A stretch of DNA of 64,000 bases from CAVYPR01 sp963770505 (GTDB lineage: Bacteria; Actinomycetota; Acidimicrobiia; Acidimicrobiales; RAAP-2). Made by a program: the position numbers and the translations under genes. This document shows positions 26,601 through 38,000 of the stretch, one piece after another (position 1 is the stretch's first letter; each line of letters opens with the position of its first letter). The DNA is taken from assembly GCA_963770505.1 (NCBI GenBank), contig CAVYPR010000001.1, positions 744,001 to 808,000 on the forward strand, read 5' to 3'. Under the pieces are notes generated by a model that had not been told where the DNA came from, made no database searches, and saw only the letters and a list, made by a program, of their open reading frames with translations.

Positions 26601-27995
26601 ATCGTCAAGTCGGCCACACCGCTCGTGGTCACCAAGGCCGGCCAGACCGTCACCTACACCTTCGTGGTGACCAACACCGGTGGGACGGGACTCACGGGCG
26701 TGACGGTGACAGACAAGTTCACCTCGCCTTCGACAGCCGATGCGTTGGCGACACCGATCGAATGCGTGTCGCTCGCCACACCGACCGGTACCTGCTCGGG
26801 GACGTCCACCAGCCTGGCCATCGGCCAGTCGGCCACCTTCAAGGTGACCTACGCCGTGACGCCCGCTGACCTGGCCAATGGGGTGATCAACAACTCGTCG
26901 ACCGCCTCGGGCACCTCGACCACAACACCCGCCACAAAGGTCACTTCGCCGCCGTCGACCGCCTCGGTGGCCACGGCTGACCTCATCACCGCCAAGAGCG
27001 TGACACCCCCGTCGGGGACGAACGTGAAGCCCACACAGGTCTTGACCTACACGCTGACCTTCGCCAATACAAAGGGCACGGCCCCGGCCCCGGTCACCTT
27101 CACCGACACACTGAAGGACGTGACCGACGACGCGGCAGTGACCACTCCTCCGGCATTGGCGACCGGCTCGGGGCTCACCGTGGGCTCGGTCAGCGGCACA
27201 AAGTTCACCATCACCGGGACAGTGCCGGCCAAGACGGTCGACACCGTGACCTTCAAGGTGACGGTCAACTCGGTGTCAACCGACAAGGGCAATCACGTCC
27301 TCAACAACTACCTGATCCCGACGGGCACGACAACGCCGAAATCCTGTCTGACGACGAACCCGGACTGCACCACGAACCCAGTCCCGGCCATCACCATCGT
27401 GAAGTCGGCCACACCGGCAACCGTGGCGACGGTCGGTCAGACGGTCACCTACAAGTTCGTGGTGACCAACACCGGCGGGACCACGCTCAGCAACGTCTCG
27501 GTGACAGACAAGTTCACGTCGCCCGCCACGGACACCCTCACGTCGCCCATCGACTGCGTGTCGCTGGCCAACCCCACCGGGACCTGCTCGGGGACGACCA
27601 CCAGCCTGGCCGTCGGCCAGTCGGCGACCTTCACCGTCACTTACAAGGTGACCTCGGCTGACCTCGCCAACAAGGTGATCGACAACTCGGCAACCGCGAC
27701 GGGCAACTCGAGCACACCGAAGAACCCGACAAAGACAACAAAGGTGACGTCGCCGCCGTCGACGGCAACCGTGAAGGTGATCGTCACGGCAGCCGCGTCC
27801 TCGACAACACCTACCACCACGACGTCGACCACCGCTTCCACGCCCGCTGCCACGTCCGCCGCCACCCCGACGACGTCGGCGCTGGCGTCCACCGGGGCAA
27901 CACTGGCCAAGGGAGTCGGGGGAGGGGTCGTCCTCGTCCTCGTCGGTGGCGGCCTCGTCCTGCTCAGCATGCGCCGACGGAGGAGGGCCTCCTGA
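23601..27995 (+). CDS. Large LAxTG-anchored surface protein with six Ig-like repeats
   Basis: This 1464-residue secreted protein starts with a signal peptide (basic MFPRTR, hydrophobic 9-35, likely cut after PAGA). After an N-terminal region of about 275 residues come six repeats of about 110 residues, each with TPQP..G..GST.LNDKVTL, then GTITVELFAPSSP.CTG and HWTA.YSGD.NN.gATSGCSAEPV; two Cys per repeat suggest a disulfide. Two DUF11-type modules (KIVKSATP......VTYTFVVTNTGGT) with an intervening domain follow. The end reads LASTG, a hydrophobic helix and RRRRRAS, a class E sortase LAxTG signal. The ATG at 23601 is chosen for its signal peptide; an in-frame start at 23514 adds 29 polar residues. 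Probably an adhesin or S-layer-like protein. Confidence 0.85.
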   Translation: MFPRTRVCATGIVAICLGIGVIAGTVGGAFSLVPAGAATSCNTGINIGIGATILEGATATPAPSTSTARVGDTIKYTVQVSIRSTECAFSHGTVTMKTPNGVLHTLMTGVSLAPGATASYPAPGYVVTNTDIGKNSATAGNIAAAASVTGTATETGGTWETVTASTHYDLGVIHPETLLTKSASSVSGAIPLKVTYTFKEKNVSTDPTSALRAKDVISTVNVSDATGCSPVFQTSSGGTPPATTTKLQVGATWTYTCSETFSTVGTFIDHATGTGNAGDGREAGTPTSLGAPMNETAQATVTATKAQPIISTTQQPASGTIGVTALNDKVTLSKLVKPVTGTAAGTITVELFAPSSPDCSGTAAFTDTLTATTGNGTYTTTGGPTANAAGTWHWTAFYSGDKNNKTATSGCSAEPVVVSPAQPTVSTSPQPASAVIGSTALNDKVTLSGLVDPVTGTSAGTITVELFAPSSPTCTGDAVYTDTLTATTGNGSYTTTGGPTANGAGVWHWTAVYSGDANNQGATSGCSAEPVTIAKATPGISTTPQPTSGTLGSTALNDKVTLSGLVDPVTDTSAGTITVDLYPPSSPTCTGDAAFTDVIPATAGDGSYATTGGPMADAAGVWHWTAVYSGDVNNQTASSACTAEPVTIAKATPGISTTPQPAGGTVGSTTLNDKVTLSGLVHPVTGPSAGTITVELFAPSSPSCTGDPVFTDVLTAATGDGSYTTTGGPTANGAGIWHWTAVYSGDANNKAATSSCSAESVTITKATPGISTTPQPTTGTVGSTVLNDKVTLSGLVDPVTGTSAGKITVELFAPSSPSCTGEAAFTDVITAAAGNGSYTTTGGPTANGAGVWHWTASYAGDVNNMGATSGCSAEPVTIAKATPAITTTPQPSKGQVGSTTLNDKVTLSGLVDPVTGTSAGKITVELFAPSSPSCTGDAVFTETLTATAGNGSYTTTGGPTANAAGIWHWTASYAGDANNKGATSGCAAEPVTVHNPPSIKIVKSATPLVVTKAGQTVTYTFVVTNTGGTGLTGVTVTDKFTSPSTADALATPIECVSLATPTGTCSGTSTSLAIGQSATFKVTYAVTPADLANGVINNSSTASGTSTTTPATKVTSPPSTASVATADLITAKSVTPPSGTNVKPTQVLTYTLTFANTKGTAPAPVTFTDTLKDVTDDAAVTTPPALATGSGLTVGSVSGTKFTITGTVPAKTVDTVTFKVTVNSVSTDKGNHVLNNYLIPTGTTTPKSCLTTNPDCTTNPVPAITIVKSATPATVATVGQTVTYKFVVTNTGGTTLSNVSVTDKFTSPATDTLTSPIDCVSLANPTGTCSGTTTSLAVGQSATFTVTYKVTSADLANKVIDNSATATGNSSTPKNPTKTTKVTSPPSTATVKVIVTAAASSTTPTTTTSTTASTPAATSAATPTTSALASTGATLAKGVGGGVVLVLVGGGLVLLSMRRRRRAS

Positions 27996-28712
27996 AGCGC
28001 CGGTGACCGACATCCCGGTCTGAGCATCGGGGGGCGGGGCCACTCGGTGATCTTCACGTGGGGTCGTGACCTGTGAGTCGACCTCAAGTAGAGGTTCAGT
28101 CCGCCCGAGAGACGTAACCGATGGAGGAGCAGCCGTAACAGGCTCGGAGTTCAGAAAAGAGATCGCGGGGATCAGGCAACCACACAGGACCCACCGGGAG
28201 GCTTCTCGCAGCGGCCTCTCGGTGGGCTCTCGTGGCGGCGGCGCAGTGCACTTCCGGTGCGGCTGCAGGCAGTGGCGGCGGGGGATAGCGCACGATCTCG
28301 GAACATTGGTAACGGTTTCTGAACCAGCTCAACTTCCTACAGACGCACTGCAAGTCTGCGCTCCCGTACTGGTAGACCACTGCACGGTGGACGCCTGCTA
28401 CCGACCGAATCGGTGGCCCCAGATGAGCGCCCGGTGTGACGAGGAGCATCTGGTCCTCGGCCTCGTGGACCGACCCTCCAAGTGGAACTGGCGGCCGAGC
28501 AGGCTCGGAGGCCCCGTTCGAAGGGGGCATACGACCGACGGTCCGCGCCGAAGGTTGATCTGCTGTTGCGTGAATGTTGTGAGCGAAGTGAGCTTCGATT
28601 GGGACAATTTCCGCACGCCGGCCGAGGGGTCGCGCGACGGTTCGAACTGGGGACAACCGTGTAGGGTTCGCACAGAGCCTTACACGGCTTGAGTCCTCGC
28701 TGGGAGTGAGTG
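27996..28712. other. 717-bp gap before pilT
   Basis: It contains a 13-bp stem-loop (28190-28202 with 28214-28226, one G-T pair) that may end transcription from the surface-protein gene, and a 15-base dyad ACCTC-N5-GAGGT at 28081-28095. No coding frame with motifs was found, and I see no c-di-GMP riboswitch. Confidence 0.45.
28190..28226 (+). terminator. Stem-loop downstream of the LAxTG protein gene
   Basis: CCCACCGGGAGGC (28190-28202) pairs with GCCTCTCGGTGGG (28214-28226), 13 pairs with one G-T, over an 11-base loop. There is no strong T-tract. Confidence 0.45.
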
Positions 28713-29900
28713 ATGGACGAGAAAGCCGTCAGGAATATTGGGGACCTCGAGCCGTGGCTGGCAGAGCTCTGGGATCTGCGGGGCACCGACTTGCTGCTCA
28801 TGGCCGGGGCGCCGCCGCTCATCCGAGTGGATCAGGTCATTCGGCCGGTGACTGGGGGACAGGCCCTTTCGGCAGACGAGGCTGACCGGATCATCCACTC
28901 CGTGGTCGGTCCAGACTTGGTCGAAGACCTCGTTGGCGATCGCGAAGTGGACTTCGCCTTCTCGTGGCAGGACAAGGCCCGTCTACGGTGCAACGCCTAC
29001 CACCAGCGGGAGTCCTGCGCGCTGGCCCTGCGGATGATCCCCTACGAAATCCCGCTCTTCCACGACCTTGGGATCCCCGAGGTCGTGGAGAAGCTGGTCA
29101 ATCGGCCCATGGGGTTGATCATCGTCACCGGCCCGACCGGATCAGGGAAGTCGACCTCCATCGCCGCCATGATCGACTACATCAACAAGCGACGTCCCTG
29201 CCACATCGTGACGATCGAGGACCCGGTCGAGTACGTCCACTTCAATCACACGGCGGCTGTCTCGCAGCGTGAGGTGGGCTCGGACACGCTCTCCTTCAAC
29301 CGAGCGCTCCGTTCGGTACTGCGCGAGGACCCCGACGTCCTCCTGGTGGGTGAGATGCGGGACCTCGAGTCCGTCGCCACGACGCTGACGATCGCCGAAA
29401 CCGGTCACCTGGTGTTCGCCAGCCTCCACACCAACGACTCGGCCCAGGCGCTCGACCGAATCGTCGACATCTTCCCGTCCGACCGCCGGGACCAAGTGCA
29501 GGTGCAGCTGGCTGCGGTCCTCGAGGGTGTCATCTACCAACGACTCCTCCCGCGCAAGGCCGGCGGACTCGTCGCCGCCTACGAGGTCCTCATGGCGAAC
29601 CACGCCGTGCGGAACCTGGTGCGCGAAGGCAAGACCGGCCAGCTGCGCAACACCATCGCCACCCACCAGTCCGAGGGGATGCAGACGATGGAGATGTCTC
29701 TCACCTCGTTGGTCGAACAGGATGTGATCGACTACGAGGACGCGTTGGCCATCAGTCTCCACCCCAAGGAAGTCGGGAAACCCCCCAACGTGGCTACGGC
29801 AGTTCCTGGCAATGGCGAAGCACTCCCATCGACACAGCTGTCCAACGGGGCAAGGCCGGGGGAACCCGAAAGCGAGCCACCACGTGTTGCGTCCGTCTAG
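28713..29900 (+). CDS. pilT: Type IV pilus retraction ATPase PilT
   Basis: This 395-residue hexameric ATPase disassembles pili and powers twitching retraction. Walker A is GPTGSGKST (140-148), followed by the Asp box VTIEDPVEYVH, Walker B DVLLVGEMRD, and the His box TGHLVFASLHTNDSAQALDR, then AAVLEGVIYQRLLPR, typical of PilT/PilU rather than PilB; it lacks the C-terminal zinc cysteines of PilB. An acidic, Pro-rich tail of about 50 residues is added. The ATG at 28713 has GGGAG six bases upstream; a GTG one codon earlier is in frame. It leads the plus-strand pilus genes, while pilB and pilC are on the minus strand at 44.5-47.5 kb. Confidence 0.92.
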   Translation: MDEKAVRNIGDLEPWLAELWDLRGTDLLLMAGAPPLIRVDQVIRPVTGGQALSADEADRIIHSVVGPDLVEDLVGDREVDFAFSWQDKARLRCNAYHQRESCALALRMIPYEIPLFHDLGIPEVVEKLVNRPMGLIIVTGPTGSGKSTSIAAMIDYINKRRPCHIVTIEDPVEYVHFNHTAAVSQREVGSDTLSFNRALRSVLREDPDVLLVGEMRDLESVATTLTIAETGHLVFASLHTNDSAQALDRIVDIFPSDRRDQVQVQLAAVLEGVIYQRLLPRKAGGLVAAYEVLMANHAVRNLVREGKTGQLRNTIATHQSEGMQTMEMSLTSLVEQDVIDYEDALAISLHPKEVGKPPNVATAVPGNGEALPSTQLSNGARPGEPESEPPRVASV

Positions 29901-30446
29901 CCCCATCGCAACTGCCACGCGCCCTGTGGAGCGCATGCGGGCGGTGCACCCGACGGGATCCTCCGAGCGTTGTGAGAGAGCGCAGCGGGCAGGACTCGCC
30001 GAGCGGTTCGCCCTCGGGGAACCTCTCCCGGGGGAAAGCTATCGCGGACGGGAAGGTCGGGTCTGCGAGTAAGTGGGCGCGAAGTACACGGGTGCCGGGT
30101 CTCGAGCCCAGCGTCAATCCATGCCTGTCATCGCCGACATCAACGGAAAGTTGATTAGGTGTTTATCTTTCAATCGATCGTGGCTAACTCCGCCGGGGCT
30201 ATCATTTCGAGCAGCCGTAGCTGTTCTTCGCGCAGGGAAACGTCCCATAGCCCAGCGAGTCCATGCAGGGTGGAGGAGGGCGACGACATGATCCGACGGC
30301 GGCGCACCGTCGCTTGTGGCTTGGCCAAGAATGCGCGGTGCCGGCTGCGGGGCGACACTATGCGGTCGCAAGAGCCAGATCTTGGTTTCGATCGATGGAT
30401 TGGTAAGGCGGTCCGGTGACGAGGAGCGCGGGGTGGTGGCGAGCGG
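29901..30446. other. 546-bp gap between pilT and prepilin genes
   Basis: An AT-richer island lies at about 30140-30200, which may hold the promoter of the prepilin operon, but I cannot fix hexamers. Short open frames (for example 30289-30419) have possible ribosome-binding sites but no recognisable features. Confidence 0.35.
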
Positions 30447-32063
30447 GTGCATGACCAGCACCTCGATGAGGAAGGGTTCACCCTCATCGAGGTGATGATC
30501 AGCGTCGTCATCCTCACGCTGGTCATCGGCGCCATCACCGCGGCGCTCATCTCTGTGCTTTCGCTGTCGGGTAGCACGACGAAAAGCATCTCGGACTCGG
30601 CTGATTCCCAAGCAGTCTCGGCCAACCTGACCAATGACGTGCAGAGTGCGGCCGAGATCACGACTTCGCCCAGTACAAAGTTCGGCACACCCCATGACGC
30701 CTCTTGCGGAACTGGAACCCGGCTCCTCGGGTTGCAGTGGAACCAGGTGAAGGGTTCGACAACCTTTGCTTCCGACGTTTCCTATCTTGCAGTGAAGCGC
30801 GGCAACACATGGACCTTGGTGCGCGTCGAATGCAGTGCGGGGTCTTCGATCCCGGCAAGTAGTGAGACGGTATCCTCCGATATCTGCCAGCCCGCCGGAT
30901 CCCCTACCGAGAGTGGCTGTTTACCCACTCAACCCCAACGCATCTCCGAGCATCACCACAGATACACCCACACACCCGAATCAGGACACAAGCAAGGCGA
31001 AGGCGGGGTGGATTTCATCGGAAGGCGTGACCGGGGTGAGGTTCTCATTCACGGAGCCGGGGAGCAAGTACACCTACACCCTGGTGGCAAACCCCATCGC
31101 CGCCAACCCGGCAAACCCGGCGGAGAGCGTCGCACCTCCGAACACGTCGTGCGGTTACGGAGCAGCCGGCACCGGCACCTACGCGCAACAGCTGTGCTTC
31201 GTGAGTTTCGGCTCCTACAACTACGCCGCAGCCGCGTACTCGACAGGAAAATGCGAGACCATGACGGCGGGCATCACTGGGACGCCATTCAGCCTGTCGT
31301 TCTGTCTCAGCGTGCAGGCTGGAACCGAGACCACATCCCGTGCTCCCCCCACCAGCAGTAGCTGGTCAACCGCGCGTGTCGGAAGAGCCCGGCAGGGTCA
31401 GGTTCTGGGGTCCCTCCCCCTCCGAATCCCCCCGCCCACCCGTGCACAGACCCCTCGTCAGCCGACGTGGTGGCGGTACCCCTACCGACCTACACCAGTC
31501 CTCCGGCGAGCGAGGCATTCCTGGGCAACAACGGCTTTTACACCGGCGTGCCTGGTGATCCGGCGCTCTACACCTACCTCGAGGGCACCGACATCACTTT
31601 CTACTTCACCAACATCAAGGTCCTCGACCAGAATGGCAACCCCGCTTCGCATTGGCAGCTCGTGACCGGAGACGCCGAATCGACCGATGCGGGCGAATCG
31701 ATCACGTGGTCGACCTGCCCCGCCACGGCGGGCGGGGGTCAGCAGGTCACTTGTACCGGCACGCCCACGCCTCCGTTACTGAGCCTTGTTCCCAACAACC
31801 CGTCTTCAACGCCACCCGACGAATACGGCAACGCCTGCATGAACCCTGACTACACACAGGACTGGTTAAGGTCCGGCAGCCTTTCGGTCGGCGGCGGATC
31901 GGAGTTCGGGCTCACAGACGGCGCACAGGAGGTCGAGTGCGCCGCGGGTGTCGATGAGGACAAGACCGGTACCGTCATGCTCCAGGCACCGGAACCCACG
32001 ACCCTGACGGTGAACATGGTCGGGACCGGCCTTCAGGCGATCTTCTTGGGGTTCCTGCTGTGA
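30447..32063 (+). pseudogene. PilV/PilW-like minor prepilin, two frameshifts
   Basis: The N-terminus is a short class III leader, MHDQHLDEEG, cut before FTLIEVMISVVILTLVIGAI with Glu at +5, the hallmark of type IV prepilins. The rest is an extracellular Ser/Thr/Cys-containing domain of about 500 residues, unusually long for a minor pilin. Three frames must be joined: one break near 30933-30936, where four C should be three (TQPNASPSITTD), and one near 31360-31390 before VVAVPLPTYTSPP. The last part ends in a GTGA overlap with the giant prepilin gene. Either two sequencing indels or real inactivation could explain it; no premature stop lies outside the shifts. Confidence 0.7.
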
Positions 32064-35000
32064 GACGGCCGCACCGCAGATCCCGTTCTTTCGTCGCCGG
32101 AAATCTCCGTCACGGCCCGTTCCGACCTGGCATTAGAAGCGAGGATGGTGACACCCTCGTAGAGCTCTTAATTGCCGTCGTCATTCTCGGCATCATCACC
32201 GTGCCCATTCTTCTGGCCTTCATGACCTCGATCATGGGGTCGGCGACCTACCGGAAGGTCGCCACCATGGACACGGTACTGAAGAGCGCAGCCAACGAGG
32301 CCACGTCGCGCCTCGAGCAGTCTTCGACGGCATTCACATGCACGGGGGCGTTCGCACCTACATTATCGACCCTGCCTTTTCCCAACACATTTTCGTTGAC
32401 AGCATCGAGCGGTTACACCGTCGAGTACTGGAACGGAACCGCCGTGACGTCAACGTGTGAGTCCGATGATCCGCTCTTCGTAACCCTCAAGGTGAAAGGA
32501 CCAAAGGAGAAGACGGCCAGCATTAGCTTCATCGTGGACGATCCCCATGGCCGTCCAGTGGCCTCGGGGACGACGCCCGCGAAACTGCTATTTGTCGAGT
32601 TCCCGACCAGCGCAGCGACCGGAGCGGAGTTCGCTCCGCCGATCACGGTGGCGGTAGTCGACGCGACAGACAACGTCGTCACGGGAGACATCTCGAACAT
32701 GTCCCTGTCCGTCGCAAGCGGTCCCGGGGGGTTGTCGTCGACGTGCAACCCGTCAGGGGTCGAGTACTACGGCATCTACACCTTCTCGAATTGCTCCGTC
32801 AACGTACCGGGGACGTACACGATTGCCGCCAGGGACGGATCATTCACGGCGTCCAGCGGCAACATCATTGTCGGGAATCTGCCCACAGTCTCGGTGAGCA
32901 ACAACAGTGTGTCGACCGGAGGCACCCTGGTGTTCACGGCCACGGTCTCCGGCCCGACCGGCTCACCCACCCCGACGGGTTCCATGAACTGGACGATCAC
33001 CGCGCCGAGCCAACTAGCGGTCCCGTGCTCGTCCAGCTCGGGGCCTACGGGGTCGTCGAACGTAGCCACGTATACGTGCTCCATTACCGGCGCTAGCCAC
33101 GGCCTCTACACTGCCGCAGCCGGCTACCCGGGGGACGGCCATTATGAGCCAGCAACCGGATTCGACAGCTCGGCTTATGTGACCGCACCGTCTCGATCCA
33201 CGTCGACGACGTTCACCCGTTCGACGACCACAGTCGTCTTCGGTTCGGAGACAGTTGAGACCTTTTCGGCGACGGTGACCGGCGTGACCGGCGACGGCTA
33301 CCCCGAGGGCACGGTGGAGATCAGGAAAGCCTCGAATACAGCGTTCATCTGCACAGCCAACTTCACAGCTGCCTCGAAGACGACAGACGCCGCCACGTAC
33401 AAGTGCTCGCTCTCCGCTAGCCAGCTGATTGTGGGTGGCTACACGGTGAAGGCGGTGTATAGCGGTGGCACATCCTTCGGCGGAAACTACACATACACGC
33501 CTTCGAGTTCGACCTCGGCGACCTTCTCGGTGACCAAGGGATCCAGTGGAACCACGACGACGCTCACCCGTTCAACTGCCACAGTTTCGAACGGGTCGGA
33601 GACGGCCGAGACCTTCTCGGCCACGGTGGCCGGTCCGACGGGCGGCGGATACCCCGTAGGCACGGTGCAGATCCGTAAGGCTTCGACAACAGCGGTCATC
33701 TGCACGGCCACCCTCACAGCAGCCTCGGAGACTACAGACGCCGCCACCTACAAGTGCTCGCTCACCGCCAGCCAGCTGGGCGCGGGCAGCTACACGGTGA
33801 AGGCGGTGTACGGGGGCGGCACATCGTCGACTGGCGGCTACGCACTCACGACGTCGACCTCGGGCACGGTTAGCTTCACCGTCAGCCAGGCGTCGAAGGG
33901 GACCACCACGACGCTCACCCGGTCGGCGGCCACCGTCGCCTACGGCTCGGAGACGACCGAGACCTTCTCGGCCACGGTGACCGGCGTGACCGGTGACGGC
34001 TATCCCGAAGGCACGGTGCAGATCAGGAAGTCCGCAACAACAGCGGTGATCTGCACGGCCACCCTCACAGCGGCCTCGGAGACCACACACGCCGCCACCT
34101 ACAAGTGCTCGCTCACGGCCAGCCAACTGGGGGCGGCCGGCTACACGGTGAAAGCTGTCTACGAGGGTGGTACGTCGTCCAACGGCATCTACACCTACAC
34201 GAGTTCGCTCTCGGGGACAGTGACCTTAACCGTCACCAGGGTGTCCAAGGGGACCACCGCGACGCTCACCCGGTCGGCGGCGACAGTCGCCTACGGCTCG
34301 GAGACGACCGAGACCTTCTCGGCCACGGTGACCGGGGTGGCCACCGACGGTTACCCCGAGGGCACGGTGCAGATCCGAAAGGCGACAACAGGGGTGATCT
34401 GTACGGCCACCCTCACAGCGGCCTCAGAGACCACAGACGCCGCCACCTACAAGTGCTCGCTCACGGCCAGCCAACTGGGGGCGGCCGCCTACACGGTGAA
34501 AGCCGTCTACGAGGGTGGTACATCGTCGAACGGCGACTACGCCTACACGACTTCGACCTCGACCACGGTCAGCTTCACCGTGAAGAAGACTTCCAGTGGG
34601 ACCACCACGACGCTCACCCGGTCGGCGGCCACCGTCGCCTACGGTTCGGAGACGAGCGAGACCTTCTCGGCCACGGTGACCGGCGTGACCGGGGGGGGCT
34701 ACCCCGTAGGCACGGTGCAGATTCGAAAGACGACAACAGCAGTGGTCTGCACGGCCACCCTCACAGCGGCCTCAGAGACCACAGACGCCGCCACCTACAA
34801 GTGCTCCCTCACGGCCAGCCAACTGGGATTGGGCAGCTACACAGTGAAGGCTGTCTACGAAGGTGGCACATCGTCGAACGGTGATGTCGCCTACACGACC
34901 TCGACCTCGGGCACGGTGACGTTCACCGTGACCAAGGTGTCGAAGGGGACCACCACGACGCTCATCCGTTCGGCGGCCACCGTCGCCTACGGCTCGGAGA

Positions 35001-38000
35001 CGACCGAGACCTTCTCGGCCACGGTGACCGGCGTGACCGGCGACGGCTATCCCGAAGGCACGGTGCAGATCCGAAAGACGACAACAGCGCTGATCTGCAC
35101 GGCCACCCTCACAGCGGCCTCGGAGACCACACACGCCGCCACCTACAAGTGCTCCCTCACGGCCAGCCAACTGGGGGCGGCCGGCTACACGGTGAAAGCC
35201 GTCTACGAGGGCGGTACATCGTCCAACGGCAACTACGCCTACACAACTTCGACCTCGGGCACGGTGACGTTCACCGTCACCAAGGCGACCAGGGGAACGA
35301 CCACGACGCTCACCCGGTCGGCGGCGACAGTCGCCTACGGCTCGGAGACCACCGAGACCTTCTCGGCCACGGTGACCGGGGCGGCCACCGACGGTTACCC
35401 CGAGGGCACGGTGCAGATCAGGAAGTCCGCGACAACAGCGGTGATCTGCACGGCCGCACTCACAGCGGCCTCGGAGACCACAGACGCCGCCACCTACAAG
35501 TGCTCGCTCACGGCCAGCCAACTGGGGGCGGCCGCCTACACGGTGAAAGCCGTCTACGAGGGCGGTACATCCTCCAACGGGAACTACACCTACACGACCT
35601 CGGCCTCGGCCACGGTCAGCTTCACCGTGAAGAAGGGTTCCAGTGGGACGACGACGACGCTCTCCCGGTCGGCGGCCACAGTCGCCTTCGGCTCGGAGAC
35701 GGCCGAGACCTTCACGGCCACGGTGACCGGCGTGACCGGCGGTGGTTACCCCGTAGGCACGGTGCAGATCCGAAAGGCTTCGACAACAACGGTTATCTGC
35801 ACGGCCACCCTCACAGCGGCCTCTGAGACCACAGACGCCGCCACCTACAAGTGCTCCCTCACGGCCAGCCAACTCGGATTGGGCAGCAACACGGTGAAGG
35901 CCGTCTACGAGGGCGGTACATCGTCGAGCGGGAACTACACCTACACGACCTCGACCTCGGGCACGGTGACGTTCACCGTCACCAAGGCGACCAGGGGAAC
36001 GACCACGACGCTCACCCGGTCGGCGGCCACCATCGCCTACGGCTCGGAGACCACCGAGACCTTCTCGGCCACGGTGACCGGCGTGACCGGCGACGGCTAC
36101 CCCGAAGGCACGGTGCAGATCCGAAAGACGACAACAGCGGTGATCTGCACGGCCACCCTCACAGCGGCCTCGGAGACCACACACGCCGCCACCTACAAGT
36201 GCTCTCTCACGGCCAGCCAGCTGGGGGCGGCCGGCTACACGGTGAAGGCGGTGTACGAGGGTGGTACATCGTCCAACGTTGACTACGCCTACACAACGTC
36301 GACGTCGGGCACGGTGACCTTCACCGTGACCAAGGTGTCCAAGGGGACCACCACGACGCTCACCCGGTCGGCGGCGACAGTCGCCTACGGCTCAGAGACG
36401 ACCGAGACCTTCTCGGCCACAGTGGCCGGGGCGGCCACCGACGGTTACCCCGAGGGCACGGTGCAGATCAGGAAGTCCGCGACAACAGCCGTGATCTGCA
36501 CGGCCACCCTCACAGCGGCCTCGGAGACTACAGACTCCGCCACCTACAAGTGCTCACTCACGGCCAGCCAGCTGGGCCTGGCCGCCTACACGGTGAAGGC
36601 GGTGTACGAGGGCGGTACATCGTCGAACGGGAACTACGCCTACACGACGTCGACCTCGGGCACGGTCAGCTTCACCGTGAAGAAGGGTTCCAGTGGGACC
36701 ACCACGACGCTGTCCCGGTCGGCGTCCACCATCGCCTACGGCTCGGAGACGACCGAGACCTTCTCGGCCACGGTGACCGGCGTGACCGGGGGGGGCTACC
36801 CCGAGGGCACGGTGCAGATCAGGAAGGCTTCGACAACAGCGGTGATCTGCACGGCCACCCTCACAGCGGCCTCGGAGACCACAGACGCCGCCACCTACAA
36901 GTGCTCCCTCACGGCCAGCCAGCTGGGGGCGGCGAGCTACACAGCGAAGGCCGTCTACGAGGGTGGCACATCGTCGAACGGCGACTACGCCTACACGACC
37001 TCGACCTCGGGCACGGTGACGTTCACCGTGACCAAGCTGTCCAGGGGAACGACCACGACGCTCACCCGGTCGGCGGCGACAGTCGCCTACGGCTCGGAGA
37101 CGACCGAGACCTTCTCGGCCACGGTGACCGGCGTGACCGGCGACGGCTATCCCGAAGGCACGGTGCAGATCCGAAAGACGACAACAGCGGTGATCTGCAC
37201 GGCCACCCTCACAGCGGCCTCGGAGACCACACACGCCGCCACCTACAAGTGCTCCCTCACGGCCAGCCAACTGGGGGCGGCCGGCTACACGGTGAAAGCC
37301 GTCTACGAGGGCGGTACATCGTCCAACGGCAACTACGCCTACACAACGTCGACCTCGGGCACGGTGACCTTCACCGTGACCAAGGTCTCCAAGGGGACCA
37401 CCACGACGCTCACCCGGTCGGCGGCGACAGTCGCCTACGGCTCGGAGACCACCGAGACCTTCTCGGCCACGGTGACCGGGGCGGCCACCGACGGTTACCC
37501 CGAGGGCACGGTGCAGATCAGGAAGTCCGCGACAACAGCGGTGATCTGCACGGCCGCACTCACAGCGGCCTCTGAGACCACAGACGCCGCCACCTACAAG
37601 TGCTCGCTCACGGCCAGCCAACTGGGGGCGGCCGCCTACACGGTGAAAGCCGTCTACGAGGGCGGTACATCCTCCAACGGGAACTACACCTACACGACCT
37701 CGACCTCGACCCCGGTCAGCTTCACCGTGAAGAAGGGTTCCAGTGGGACGACGACGACGCTCTCCCGCTCGGCAGCCTCAGTCGCCTACGGCTCGGAGAC
37801 GGCCGAGACCTTCTCGGCCACGGTGACCGGCGTGACCGGGGGTGGCTACCCAGAAGGCACGGTGCAGATCCGAAAGACGACAACAGTCGTGGTCTGCGCG
37901 GCCACCCTCACAGCGGCCTCGGAGACTACAGCCTCCGCCACCTACAAGTGCTCCCTCACGGCCAGCCAGCTGGGGGCGGCGAGCTACACAGCGAAGGCCG

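Noticed and set aside
22240..28650. tRNA genes suggested by GGTTCGAA sequences
   Set aside because: The sites at about 22243 and 28639 lack acceptor and anticodon stems; the first is inside the response-regulator coding sequence.
27996..30446. c-di-GMP riboswitch controlling the pilus genes
   Set aside because: The GEMM cores (CACGCACAGGGCAAACC and the GGGACGCAAAGCC half) were not found in the two leaders.
34772..37621. Long minus-strand open frames rich in GRRCEGGRADHRCC
   Set aside because: They are antisense shadows of the repeat protein; the periodicity and high GC keep several frames open.
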